Program-made: the position numbers and the translations under genes
Shown: one piece after another, positions 1 to 7,015 of the stretch
How the letters are laid out: every line of letters starts with the position of its first letter
Numbering within the stretch: the stretch's first letter is position 1
The notes under the pieces: generated by a model
Databases searched by the model: none
Seen by the model: the letters and a program-made list of their open reading frames with translations, nothing else
Told to the model about the DNA's origin: nothing
Source: Solirubrobacteraceae bacterium
GTDB taxonomy: Bacteria; Actinomycetota; Thermoleophilia; Solirubrobacterales; Solirubrobacteraceae
Assembly (NCBI GenBank): GCA_025935735.1
Contig: JAICUS010000234.1
Span: 1 to 8,703 of the forward strand
Length of the DNA: 8,703 bases
Reading direction: 5' to 3'

Positions 1-786
1 CCGCTCGTCGAGCTCAAGCGGCTCTCCCCCAAGCCCGGCGTGCGCATCTGGGCCAAGCTGGAGTCCCACAACCCGACCGGCTCGGTCAAGGACCGCGTCG
101 CCCGGGCGCTGATCGAGGACGCCGAGGAGAAGGGCGCGATCGTCCCGGGGCAGACGATCGTCGAGCCGACAGCGGGCAACCTGGCGATCTCTCTGGCCAT
201 GGTCTGCCGGCGCAGGGGCTATCGGCTGCAGGTCAGGATGCCGGACGACATCCCGCCCGAGCGCACGCATCTGTTGCGCCTGTACGGCGCCGAGATCGTC
301 CCCTCGCCGGGAGTCGACGGCGACGACGACGACCGGGCCGGCGGGCACGCCCACTACACCGGCACGGGCGCGGAGATCCTCGAGGAGCTCGGCGAGATCT
401 CCGCGTTCGTGGCCGCGCTCGGCACGGGCGGCACACTGATGGGCGCCGGCCGGCGGTTGCGCGAGGAGTTCGGGGACAGCGTGAAGATCGTCGCCGCCGC
501 GCCGCATGACGGGTCGCCGCCGCCCGTGCTCGACGCGGCGCTGCTCGATCGCCAGGTCTGCGTGACGAATCACGACGCGATCGTCTGGACGCGGCGGCTG
601 CTGGACGAAGAGGGCATCTTCGCCGGCGTCTCCTCCGGCGCGGCCGCCTCCGTCGCCGTGCGGATCGCCGCAGAGCTCGATGAAGGCGATGTCGTGTTCG
701 TCGTCGCCGACGGCGGCTGGAAGTACCTCTCGTCCGGCCTCTACACGCGCCCGCTGGACGAGCTGGACTCGATTGCCTGGTGGTGA
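1..786 (+). CDS. Cysteine-synthase-like PLP-dependent enzyme, divergent, 5'-partial
   Basis: The reading frame is open from base 1, so the gene begins upstream; 261 codons are visible, ending at TGA 784-786. A GTG at position 40 is inside the conserved fold and is not the true start. It belongs to the fold-type II PLP enzymes (CysK/CysM), which make cysteine from an activated serine. Numbering from base 1: the NPTGSVKDR motif carries the PLP-binding lysine K30; the phosphate-binding loop GTGGT is at 141-145; GVSSGAA is at 209-215; the C-terminal DGGWKYLS is at 237-244. Two things are odd. The substrate loop, normally TSGNTG, reads TAGNLA (57-62). Compared with family members as I remember them, about 20-30 residues are missing after SPG (102-104), replaced by an Asp-rich stretch (V105-A117), and about 12 near residue 170. 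There is no frameshift or stop. It is either a neofunctionalised paralogue or a decaying copy; cysteine synthase activity is doubtful. Confidence 0.85.
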   Translation, partial: PLVELKRLSPKPGVRIWAKLESHNPTGSVKDRVARALIEDAEEKGAIVPGQTIVEPTAGNLAISLAMVCRRRGYRLQVRMPDDIPPERTHLLRLYGAEIVPSPGVDGDDDDRAGGHAHYTGTGAEILEELGEISAFVAALGTGGTLMGAGRRLREEFGDSVKIVAAAPHDGSPPPVLDAALLDRQVCVTNHDAIVWTRRLLDEEGIFAGVSSGAAASVAVRIAAELDEGDVVFVVADGGWKYLSSGLYTRPLDELDSIAWW

Positions 787-3618
787 TCAGCGGGCGCGCA
801 GGACGAGCAGCGCGAGGTCGTCGCGCAGCGGCGCGGGCGGGTCGCCGAGCGCCGCGCGCACCAGGTGGTCGACGATCCCGCGCGCCGGCTGGTGGCGCGC
901 GCCGCCGACCGCCGCGTCGAGCTGGCGCGGCGACCACACGCGCTTCGGCGCGCCGGCCTCGGTCAGCCCGTCGGTGTACAGCACCAGCGCGTCGCCGCCG
1001 GCCAGCTGGGTGAAGCGGTCCTGCAGCCGGACGCGGTCGGTGATGCCGAGCGCGGTGCCCGGGGCGCCGACCGCCTCGACCAGCCCCGTGGCGCGCAGGA
1101 CGCGCGGGCACGGGTGCCCGCCGTTGGCCACGGTCAGGCCGACGGCGTCGCGATCGAGGTCCAGGCGCGCGCAGGTGATGGTGGCGAAGCGCGTGGGATC
1201 GGAGCGCTGGCGGAGCATCGCCTCGTTGAGCGCGGCCAGGATGCCGGCCGGCGAGCGGCGGCGGGCCACCGCGGCGCGGATCGTGTACCGCGCCAGCGCG
1301 GTGACCGCGGCGGCGGCCGCGCCCTTGCCGCACACGTCGCCCATGACCACGAACCACTCGCGCCGGCCCGTGGAGAAGATGTCGTAGAAGTCGCCGCCGA
1401 CCTCGTGGCCCTCGCCGGCCGCGCGGTAGAGCGCGGCGGCCTCCACGCCGGGGATCTGCGGCAGCTCCGGCGGCAGCAGCGAGGCCTGCAGCGTCTTGGC
1501 GATCGCCTCGCGCGTGTGGTAGAGCCGCGCGTTGTCCACCGTGACGCCCGCGCGCAGCCCCAGGTCCTCGGCCAGCGCGAGATCCTGGCGGCCGAACCGC
1601 CGGCCGGACTCGCAGGCGAGCAGCGAGATCGTGCCGACGACGCGGTTGCGCGCCCGCATCGGCACGACCATGGCGGAGCCGACGCCGAGCGCGCGCAGCA
1701 GCTCGCCGTGGCGCGTGTCGCGCGCGCCCGCCGCCACCTGGTCGCCGGAGATCTCCGGGTAGAGCTGCGACTCGCCGGTGCGCGCCACCGCCGCCGGCCC
1801 GTGCGCGGCGGCGGAGTCGGGCGGGTACTCGCGCTGCAGCGCGTCAGCGAGCGCCTGCCTGGCCGGGTCGGCGTGGGCGCTCGCCACGGGGCGCAGGCCG
1901 CGCTCCGTGCACAGGTGGACGATGCAGCCGTCGGCCATCCGCGGCACCGCCAGGCGCGCGAGCGCGGGCAGCGTCTCCTCGATGCGCAGCGACTCGGCGA
2001 GCAGCTGCGAGCTGTGCGCAAGGAACCGCTGCGCCTCCTCGGCCTGCTTGATGTCGGTGATGTCCTCGATGACGCTGATCGCCAGCCGCACGTCCCCGCC
2101 GTCGTCGAGCACCGGCGTCGCCTTCACGCGCGAGCACCTGGGCTCCTGCGTGTCGGGCCGGCGGTAGGCGACCAGCAGCGGCTCGGGGTGCTCGCCCGCG
2201 AGCGCGCGGCGCGCGGGCAGGCGCTCGGCGGCCAGCGCCTCGCCGTGCTCGTCCGCCGCCCGCAGCCCGGCGGCCGCATCGCCGAAGGTGAGCCCGCCGG
2301 CGTCGCCGAGCAGCCGCACCGCGGCGGAGTTCGCGTAGACCAGCCGGCCGGCCGGGTCCTCGGCGGTGACGCCGTCGGCCACGCCTTCGAGGATCGCCCG
2401 CAGCTCCTCCTCGGCCTCGCGCATCAGGTCGCGCAGATGGAGGTTCTCGAGCTGCACCGCGGCCTGCGCGGCCAGGTGCGCCAGCAGCTCGCGCTCGGCC
2501 GGGGAGAACGGTTCCCCCGCGCGGGCCAGTGTCAGCACGCGGCCGTCCGCGCCGAGGCGCATCGACATGGCGTTCACGCCGCCGACGGTCACCGCGCGCG
2601 CCGGCGGGCCCGCCTCCAGCACCGCCTCGGCGGCGCGGAGGGCGGGGTTCATGACCTCGGTCGCGCCCTCGGCCAGCGCTTCCGCGCCGGTCGCGCCGAG
2701 GCGTCCGCAGTCCGCCCGCAGCGCCTCGACCGCGGTCGTGAGCACGAGCCGCTCGAAGCCCGCGCGGTCCATCGTCTCCGCGAACGCGTCGGGGCGGCGG
2801 CGGCCCGCTCGCGACTGCAACCGGCCCGCCTCGCGGCGCAGCTCCTCGGCCTGGCGGTCCAGCAGCCGGGTCGAGTGCCGGTAGGCGCGCCCGAGCGCGA
2901 GCTCGCGCTCGATGCGGCTGCGCCGCTCGCGGGCGATCAGCGCGAGCAGCGCGCCGGGCGCCACGGCGAGCAGGTACGCCTCGGGGTGCACGCGGCTGGC
3001 GATCACCGCGAGGAACCCGATCGGCGAGAGCAGCAGGTCGCCCGTGTAGACGATGGCCAGGACGGGGGCCAGCTGGCGCACCCGGATGCCGGCCCCCAGC
3101 CGCTCGCGGGTGGTCGACGCGGCGAAGTCCGTGGCGAACTGGGCCACCAGCGCGAGGATGAACACGGTCCAGCTCGAGCGCGCGCCGTCGGCGGGCGCCA
3201 GCAGCTCGACCGCCAGCGCCGCGCCCAGCGCGTACCAGCAGTCGGCCACGGCGACCAGCGCGCGCTCGGCGTGGGCGCGCCGGGCGACGATCTCCGGCAG
3301 CTCGCTGAGCAGCGACGCGGCGGCGGCGAGCAGCGGGACGACGGGCGCCGGCAGCAGGAACAGCATCGGCACGAACACGAGCTGGGTCGGGCGCACCAGG
3401 CCGGGGCCGACCTGGAAGCGCACGCGGGCCACCAGCGCGAAGGTCGCGACCAGGGGCAGCGCGGCGGTCGCGTCGCGCCACGGCGCCGGCCGCGCGAGCA
3501 GCAGCGCCACGGCGGCCAGCATGTAGAGGCCGGCCATCGCGCCCTCCACGTGGCGCTCGCGCAGCGCCAGCCGGCGCGCGATGCCCGGGCCGCGCTGCTC
3601 GAGCAGCCCGTCGGCCAT
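787..3618 (-). CDS. Membrane-anchored GAF-PAS-GAF sensor with SpoIIE/RsbU-type PP2C phosphatase domain
   Basis: This 943-residue protein probably dephosphorylates an anti-sigma-factor antagonist in response to signals, as RsbU and SpoIIE do. Residues about 26-232 hold seven or eight hydrophobic segments, a membrane domain I associate with Solirubrobacterales signalling proteins. A weak GAF domain (about 286-396), a short coiled-coil linker, a PAS domain (about 403-524) and a second GAF (about 539-699) follow. The C-terminal phosphatase (about 705-943) has its expected motifs: GGDFYD 741-746, GDVCGKG 760-766, NGGHPCP 832-838, YTDGLTEA 881-888 and a DD pair at 933-934 in the last strand, so the metal-binding aspartates appear intact and it should be active. 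I chose ATG 3618; GTG 3621 is adjacent, and the frame stays open to a TTG at 3675, just after an in-frame stop. None has a good Shine-Dalgarno. Its stop abuts that of the convergent cysteine-synthase-like gene. No anti-sigma factor, STAS protein or sigma factor is nearby, so the target is unknown. Confidence 0.92.
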   Translation of the reverse strand: MADGLLEQRGPGIARRLALRERHVEGAMAGLYMLAAVALLLARPAPWRDATAALPLVATFALVARVRFQVGPGLVRPTQLVFVPMLFLLPAPVVPLLAAAASLLSELPEIVARRAHAERALVAVADCWYALGAALAVELLAPADGARSSWTVFILALVAQFATDFAASTTRERLGAGIRVRQLAPVLAIVYTGDLLLSPIGFLAVIASRVHPEAYLLAVAPGALLALIARERRSRIERELALGRAYRHSTRLLDRQAEELRREAGRLQSRAGRRRPDAFAETMDRAGFERLVLTTAVEALRADCGRLGATGAEALAEGATEVMNPALRAAEAVLEAGPPARAVTVGGVNAMSMRLGADGRVLTLARAGEPFSPAERELLAHLAAQAAVQLENLHLRDLMREAEEELRAILEGVADGVTAEDPAGRLVYANSAAVRLLGDAGGLTFGDAAAGLRAADEHGEALAAERLPARRALAGEHPEPLLVAYRRPDTQEPRCSRVKATPVLDDGGDVRLAISVIEDITDIKQAEEAQRFLAHSSQLLAESLRIEETLPALARLAVPRMADGCIVHLCTERGLRPVASAHADPARQALADALQREYPPDSAAAHGPAAVARTGESQLYPEISGDQVAAGARDTRHGELLRALGVGSAMVVPMRARNRVVGTISLLACESGRRFGRQDLALAEDLGLRAGVTVDNARLYHTREAIAKTLQASLLPPELPQIPGVEAAALYRAAGEGHEVGGDFYDIFSTGRREWFVVMGDVCGKGAAAAAVTALARYTIRAAVARRRSPAGILAALNEAMLRQRSDPTRFATITCARLDLDRDAVGLTVANGGHPCPRVLRATGLVEAVGAPGTALGITDRVRLQDRFTQLAGGDALVLYTDGLTEAGAPKRVWSPRQLDAAVGGARHQPARGIVDHLVRAALGDPPAPLRDDLALLVLRAR

Positions 3619-3873
3619 CACGCGCGCGGCGCCGAGGGCACCGCCCAGGGATCGATGTGCGGGCGAGAAGAGCAAGGCGCTGTCTCTTCACGTCCCCGCA
3701 CCGGCAGGGTTTCAGGCGGGGCGGAACCGGCCTGGTTTCGAGGCCTGGTCCGGCCCCGCGGAGCGCCCGGCCCGGCCGCTCCCGGCGGCGCCGCGGCGCG
3801 CCCCGCGGCCACCTCCGGCCCTCTTGGCCCGCTGGGGTTTGAGCGCCCTGCCGGCGCGGCATCCGAGACGGTG
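3619..3873. promoter_or_regulatory. Divergent GC-rich intergenic region between phosphatase and secreted-protein genes
   Basis: About 255 bases separate the divergent starts (about 198 if the phosphatase begins at TTG 3675). No convincing protein is encoded here. The region must hold promoters for both directions, but no clear TTGACA/TATAAT pair is visible. On the minus strand GAAACC (3713-3708) lies 15 bases before CGTGAA (3692-3687), which resembles an ECF-sigma promoter shape but is weak. The middle, 3694-3749, is rich in inverted repeats and is described separately. The stretch 3750-3835 is nearly pure G/C, with CCCCGCGG at 3754-3761 and again at 3801-3808. Confidence 0.5.
3694..3749 (+). 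repeat. Cluster of competing inverted repeats, possible structured leader
   Basis: CCCCGC (3694-3699) can pair with GCGGGG (3716-3721). GGTTTC occurs at 3708-3713 and 3734-3739, and both copies can pair with the GGAACC between them (3723-3728), using one G-U wobble that works in plus-strand RNA only. The pairing of GGAACC with the second copy (loop of 5) is compatible with the CCCCGC/GCGGGG hairpin; pairing with the first copy (loop of 9) excludes both. GGCCTGGT is directly repeated at 3729-3736 and 3742-3749. It lies 125-180 bases before the secreted-protein start. It matches no riboswitch family I can recognise. In DNA this rich in G/C some pairing is expected by chance, so a functional role is only a possibility. 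Confidence 0.35.
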
Positions 3874-4482
3874 ATGAAGACGCTCACCCAGCAGCGGACC
3901 GTGCGGGCCTGCCACGTGCTCGCCGTTCTCGCCCTCGCCCTCGCCCTGCCCACGAGTGCGGCCGCGAGCGGATGTCCCACGCAGCCGACCGCCCAGCGGT
4001 TCCTGCGCTGGGGCGATCCCGGCTGGTACGCGCCGCTGCCTGACAGCGGATTCGAGAGCGCGACCGGCTGGACCCTCGCCGGCGGCGCCACGGTGGTCGA
4101 CGGCAACGAGCCCTACTTCATCGGCTCGCCGGCGGACGCGCATGCCCTCTCCCTGTCCAGCGGCGCGTCCGCCGCGAGCGCCCCGGTGTGCCTGCAGCTC
4201 GGCTCGCCGACCCTGCGCTTCGTGCTCCGCAACCAGGGCGACGCCACCGCGCGGCTCAACGTCACCGCGGTCGTCACCGACGCGCTCGGCATCCGCCGGG
4301 CGGTTCCGCTGGCCTCCCTCCTCGGGTCGGCCGACTGGGCGCCGAGCCCCGCGACCCTCGTGCTGGTCAACGCCGCTTCCGCGCTCCAACCCCAGCAGGT
4401 CAGCTTCCGCTTCGCCCCCGCCGACACCGTCGGCCGCTGGACGATCGACGACGTCTACGTCGACCCGTACGGCAAGGGCTGA
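3874..4482 (+). CDS. Small secreted protein of unknown function
   Basis: The product is 202 residues with a clear Sec signal peptide: MKTLTQQR, a hydrophobic Leu/Ala core at about 13-25, and a small-residue cleavage region (SAAAS) near residue 32. The mature protein begins GCPTQP and has a WGD motif (about 44-46), a GFESATGW segment, a GGATVVDGNEP segment, and a C-terminal WTIDDVYVDP typical of the last strand of carbohydrate-binding-like jelly-roll domains. I recall similar small proteins (C-P-x-Q-P, WGD, GNEP, DDV.VDP) in Thermoleophilia and other actinobacteria, all uncharacterised. There are two cysteines after the signal peptide (near 34 and 108), which could form a disulfide outside the cell. 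The ATG is preceded immediately by an in-frame GTG (3871); only a weak GAG precedes it. The frame is open far upstream, but that part is antisense to the phosphatase, and the signal peptide fixes the start. An extracellular beta-sandwich is inferred. Confidence 0.85.
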   Translation: MKTLTQQRTVRACHVLAVLALALALPTSAAASGCPTQPTAQRFLRWGDPGWYAPLPDSGFESATGWTLAGGATVVDGNEPYFIGSPADAHALSLSSGASAASAPVCLQLGSPTLRFVLRNQGDATARLNVTAVVTDALGIRRAVPLASLLGSADWAPSPATLVLVNAASALQPQQVSFRFAPADTVGRWTIDDVYVDPYGKG

Positions 4483-4570
4483 CGCCCACCGCCCGGTCCG
4501 TACACATCGAGCTCTGGCACCTGCCTGACAGTCTCCCCCGTCGCTGCGCGCTCAGGGTTAGGCTTGCGCC
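4483..4570 (+). promoter_or_regulatory. Intergenic promoter region with leaderless -10 element for the HD-GYP/LuxR gene
   Basis: The hexamer TAGGCT (4559-4564) fits the actinobacterial TAnnnT -10 pattern and ends exactly six bases before GTG 4571, so transcription would start at the start codon. No Shine-Dalgarno is present (TGCGCC lies between). No good -35 hexamer sits 16-18 bases upstream. A CTGACA (4525-4530) is similar to TTGACA but is about 28 bases away, too far. I see no terminator hairpin with a T-run after the preceding gene. Confidence 0.55.
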
Positions 4571-6151
4571 GTGGATCCCGATGACGTCGACTCGGGTGTC
4601 TGCCTGGCGGAGCTGATCGCCGCCCTCTCGCTCGCCACCGACCTCGGGCTGGGCCAGCCGATGGAGCACGTGCTGCGCGAGTGCGTGCTGGCGCTCGGGC
4701 TCGGCGACCGGCTCGGGCTGGACGCCGGTGAGTGCTCGGTCGCCTACTACGTCGCGCTGCTGGCCTGGGTGGGCTGCCACGCCGACTCCTACGAGCAGGC
4801 GCGGTGGTTCGGCGACGAGATCACGGCCAAGGCGGACCTCTACGGGTCGGACATGGCAGGCGTGGAGAAGGCCCGGTTCGTGATGCGCCACGTGGGCGCC
4901 GGCGAGGCGGGGCTCGCGCGCGCCCGGACCGCGCTGCAGTTCCTGACGACCGGCCGCGAGGCGATGGAGTCGATGCACTCGACTCACTGTTTGATCGCGG
5001 GCGAGCTGGCCAGGCGGGTCGGGCTCGGCGAGCCGGTGCACGACGCGCTGCTGCAGGTGTTCGAGCGCTGGGACGGCAAGGGCGATCCGGGCCGCCTGAG
5101 CGGCCGCGAGATCAGCCGGCCGGTGCGGCTCGTGCAGCTGGCCGACGTGGTCGAGGTGTTCCACCGCCAGGGCGGGGTCGACGGTGCCGTGCGGGTGGCG
5201 CGGGAGCGCAGCGGCACCCAGTTCGACCCGGAGGTCGTCGAGTGCTTCTGCGACGGGGCGGGCGAGCTGCTCGCGCCGCTCGGGGAGAGCACGAGCTGGG
5301 ACACCGTCATCGCGGCGCAGCCCGGGCTGCGCCGGACGCTCACCCACGCCGAGGCCGACGACGCGCTCCAGGCGATCGCCGACTTCGCGGACCTCAAGTC
5401 GCCCTACACGCTGGGCCACTCGCGCGCGGTGGCCGACCTGGCGGCCGCGGCCGGTCGCGGGTGCGGCCTGTCCGAGGACGAGGTGCGCGTGCTGCGCCGG
5501 GCGGGCCTCGTGCTGGGGCTGGGGCGGCTGGGGATCTCGAACACGATCTGGGACAAGCCCGGCCCGCTGACCGCGGTCGAGCGCGAGCGCGTGCGGCTGC
5601 ACCCGTATCTGAGTGAGCGCATCCTCTCCTCGTCGCCCGCGCTGGCCGCCACCGGGGCGCTCGCCGGCCTGCACCGCGAGCGGCTCGACGGCTCCGGCTA
5701 TCCGCGCGGGTTGAAGGCGGGCATGCTCTCGCCGCCGGCGCGCATCCTCGCCGCGGCCGACGTCTACCGGGCGATGCTCGAGCCGCGCCCGCACCGCGAC
5801 CCGCTCACCCCCGCGGCGGCCGCGGACGAGCTGCGGGCGGAGGCACGTGCGAGGCGGCTCGACGGCGAGGCGGTCGACGCCGTGCTCGCCGGCGCCGGCC
5901 ACGAGATGACCCGGCGGGCGGAGCGGCCGGCCGGGCTCACGCCGCGCGAGGTCGAGATCCTCCGGCTGCTCGCGCGCGGGCTGCTGAACAAGGAGATCGC
6001 CCGGCGGCTGGAGATCGCGCCGAAGACGGTCGGCAACCACGTCGAGCACATCTACGCGAAGCTCGGCGTCTCGACCCGCGCGGCCGCGGGCTTCTTCGCC
6101 ACCGAGCACGGGCTGCTCTCGTTCGGCGACAGCGTGGTCGCCTCGCCCTGA
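4571..6151 (+). CDS. Tandem degenerate HD-GYP-like domains with C-terminal LuxR-type HTH (transcriptional regulator)
   Basis: This 526-residue protein starts at GTG, which fits a leaderless mRNA. Residues about 10-230 are a degenerate HD-GYP-like domain: at the usual HD site it has VGCHAD (67-72), and FERWDGKGDPGRLSG (164-178) mimics the HHExxDGxGYPxG motif without its histidines. Residues about 260-440 are a second HD-GYP domain with H283, KPGPLT (329-334), H344 and DGSGYPRG (373-380). However, the HD pair of canonical members is L315-G316, and the HHE histidine pair is H368-R369. Metal binding and phosphodiesterase activity are therefore probably lost. Residues about 455-515 are a LuxR/GerE helix-turn-helix (GLTPREVEILRLLARG, NKEIARRLEIAPKTVGNHV). 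The likely role is a ligand-responsive DNA-binding regulator, perhaps reading a nucleotide such as c-di-GMP without cleaving it; that is inference. It has no receiver domain and no paired kinase nearby. Targets are unknown; the GST gene follows in the same direction. Confidence 0.9.
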   Translation: MDPDDVDSGVCLAELIAALSLATDLGLGQPMEHVLRECVLALGLGDRLGLDAGECSVAYYVALLAWVGCHADSYEQARWFGDEITAKADLYGSDMAGVEKARFVMRHVGAGEAGLARARTALQFLTTGREAMESMHSTHCLIAGELARRVGLGEPVHDALLQVFERWDGKGDPGRLSGREISRPVRLVQLADVVEVFHRQGGVDGAVRVARERSGTQFDPEVVECFCDGAGELLAPLGESTSWDTVIAAQPGLRRTLTHAEADDALQAIADFADLKSPYTLGHSRAVADLAAAAGRGCGLSEDEVRVLRRAGLVLGLGRLGISNTIWDKPGPLTAVERERVRLHPYLSERILSSSPALAATGALAGLHRERLDGSGYPRGLKAGMLSPPARILAAADVYRAMLEPRPHRDPLTPAAAADELRAEARARRLDGEAVDAVLAGAGHEMTRRAERPAGLTPREVEILRLLARGLLNKEIARRLEIAPKTVGNHVEHIYAKLGVSTRAAAGFFATEHGLLSFGDSVVASP

Positions 6152-6163
6152 GGCGAATGCCTC
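6140..6163 (+). repeat. Three-arm inverted repeat over the stop codon of the HD-GYP/LuxR gene
   Basis: GCCTC (6140-6144), GAGGC (6150-6154) and GCCTC (6159-6163) are spaced by five and four bases. The middle arm can pair with either flank, giving two mutually exclusive 5-bp hairpins; the stop TGA is at 6149-6151. No T-run follows, so this is at best a weak or rho-independent-like terminator, or just GC-rich coincidence. Confidence 0.35.
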
Positions 6164-6164
6164 A

Positions 6165-6199
6165 TAGACGGGCGGATGGCCGCCGCGTAGCTTCGCGGC
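6165..6199 (+). promoter_or_regulatory. Promoter for the GST-like gene, probably leaderless
   Basis: TAGCTT (6188-6193) matches the TAnnnT -10 pattern and ends six bases before ATG 6200. TAGACG (6165-6170) matches four of six bases of TTGACA and is separated by 17 bases, the optimal spacing. No Shine-Dalgarno lies before the ATG. Together these suggest the transcript begins at the start codon and carries this gene and the methyltransferase gene. Confidence 0.55.
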
Positions 6200-7015
6200 A
6201 TGGCCGTGCGAACGACAACAGAGGAGCCCCGGGTCCGCGCGGACCGGCGCCGGGACGCCCGGCTCTACGGGATGAAGCACTCGCATCCCGTGCTCGCCTC
6301 GCGTCTCGCCCTGGAGCGCGCCGGCATCCCGTTCGAGGCCCACGACGTGCTCCCCGGCCTGCACGGGCTCGTCGTCCGCGCGCACGGCTTTCCCGCGTGG
6401 ACGGTGCCGGCGCTGGAGATCGGCGGGCGCCGGGTCCAGGGCACCCTGGCCATCGCCCGCGAGCTGCACCGGCTCGCGCCAGACGCCGGGCTCTTCCCGC
6501 GCGATCCCGAGCGCCGCCGCGCGGTCGAGGACGCCGAGCGCTTCGGCCACGACGAGCTGCAGGCGCTCGCCCGGCGGGTGTTCCGCTGGGCGGGCATGCG
6601 CGACAACGCGGTCCGGGCCTGGATGGCGGGACACGTCGTCGGCCTGCCCGCGCCGGCGCTCGCGGGCGTCGCCTTCACGCCGGTGATGGTGTTCTTCGGC
6701 CGCGTGGTGTCGAAGGCGAGCGCCGCGCAGGTCCGCCGCGATCTCGCGCGCCTGCCGGAGCTGCTGGACCGCGCCGACGCGCTGCTGGAGCAGGGGACGA
6801 TCGGCGGTGACGAGCCGAACGCCGCCGACCTGCAGATCCTCACCTCGCTCCGGCTGCTGATCGCGCACGCGGACCTGCGCCCGATCGTCGCGCCGCGCCC
6901 GTGCGGGCAGGCGGCGCTGCGGCTCATCCCGGACTTCCCGCGCTCGGGGCGTGACGCCCTTCCGCCGGTCCCGGCGGCGCTGCCGCCTGGCTGGCTCCCA
7001 TCCCCAACCTCCTGA
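6200..7015 (+). CDS. Glutathione S-transferase-fold protein
   Basis: The product is 271 residues. After about 18 charged residues there is a thioredoxin-like GST N-terminal domain (about 20-100): RLYGMKHSHP at the usual catalytic position (S28 is a candidate), the cis-proline segment VPALEIGG (69-76) and QGTLAIARELH (80-90), equivalent to the glutathione-binding (E/Q)SxAI turn. Residues about 105-230 form the helical C-terminal domain, with PNAADLQILTSL (206-217) matching the N-capping segment of GSTs. The family conjugates, isomerises or reduces electrophiles with a thiol. Many actinobacteria make mycothiol rather than glutathione, so the cofactor is uncertain. The sequence resembles GST-like proteins I associate with Solirubrobacterales. 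The ATG at 6200 is chosen because a -10 element lies six bases upstream; a later ATG at 6272 would cut into the first strand. The stop lies in the Shine-Dalgarno of the methyltransferase gene, so the two probably form an operon. Confidence 0.82.
   Translation: MAVRTTTEEPRVRADRRRDARLYGMKHSHPVLASRLALERAGIPFEAHDVLPGLHGLVVRAHGFPAWTVPALEIGGRRVQGTLAIARELHRLAPDAGLFPRDPERRRAVEDAERFGHDELQALARRVFRWAGMRDNAVRAWMAGHVVGLPAPALAGVAFTPVMVFFGRVVSKASAAQVRRDLARLPELLDRADALLEQGTIGGDEPNAADLQILTSLRLLIAHADLRPIVAPRPCGQAALRLIPDFPRSGRDALPPVPAALPPGWLPSPTS

Noticed and set aside
316..333. GAC-repeat tract as a functional microsatellite
   Set aside because: Only four uninterrupted units and in a coding frame; reported only as part of the altered enzyme.
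3673..3675. TTG as start of the phosphatase gene
   Set aside because: It is the first possible start after an in-frame stop, but has no good Shine-Dalgarno; ATG 3618 precedes a more natural N-terminus. It remains an alternative that would add 19 residues.
3676..3750. A known riboswitch (c-di-GMP, c-di-AMP or SAM) in the divergent region
   Set aside because: I compared remembered consensus cores (for example the c-di-GMP-I GCACAGGGCAAACC segment) and found no match, so only unassigned inverted repeats are reported.
865..3873. A very long plus-strand open frame antisense to the phosphatase gene, continuous with the secreted-protein frame
   Set aside because: Its translation is rich in Arg, Ala, Gly and His with no recognisable domain, and it mirrors a well-supported gene on the other strand. 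The real plus-strand gene starts at 3874 with a signal peptide. Lack of stops is expected from the G/C-rich third codon positions.
4525..4564. CTGACA (4525-4530) as the -35 partner of the -10 at 4559
   Set aside because: The spacing of about 28 bases is well beyond the usual 16-18.
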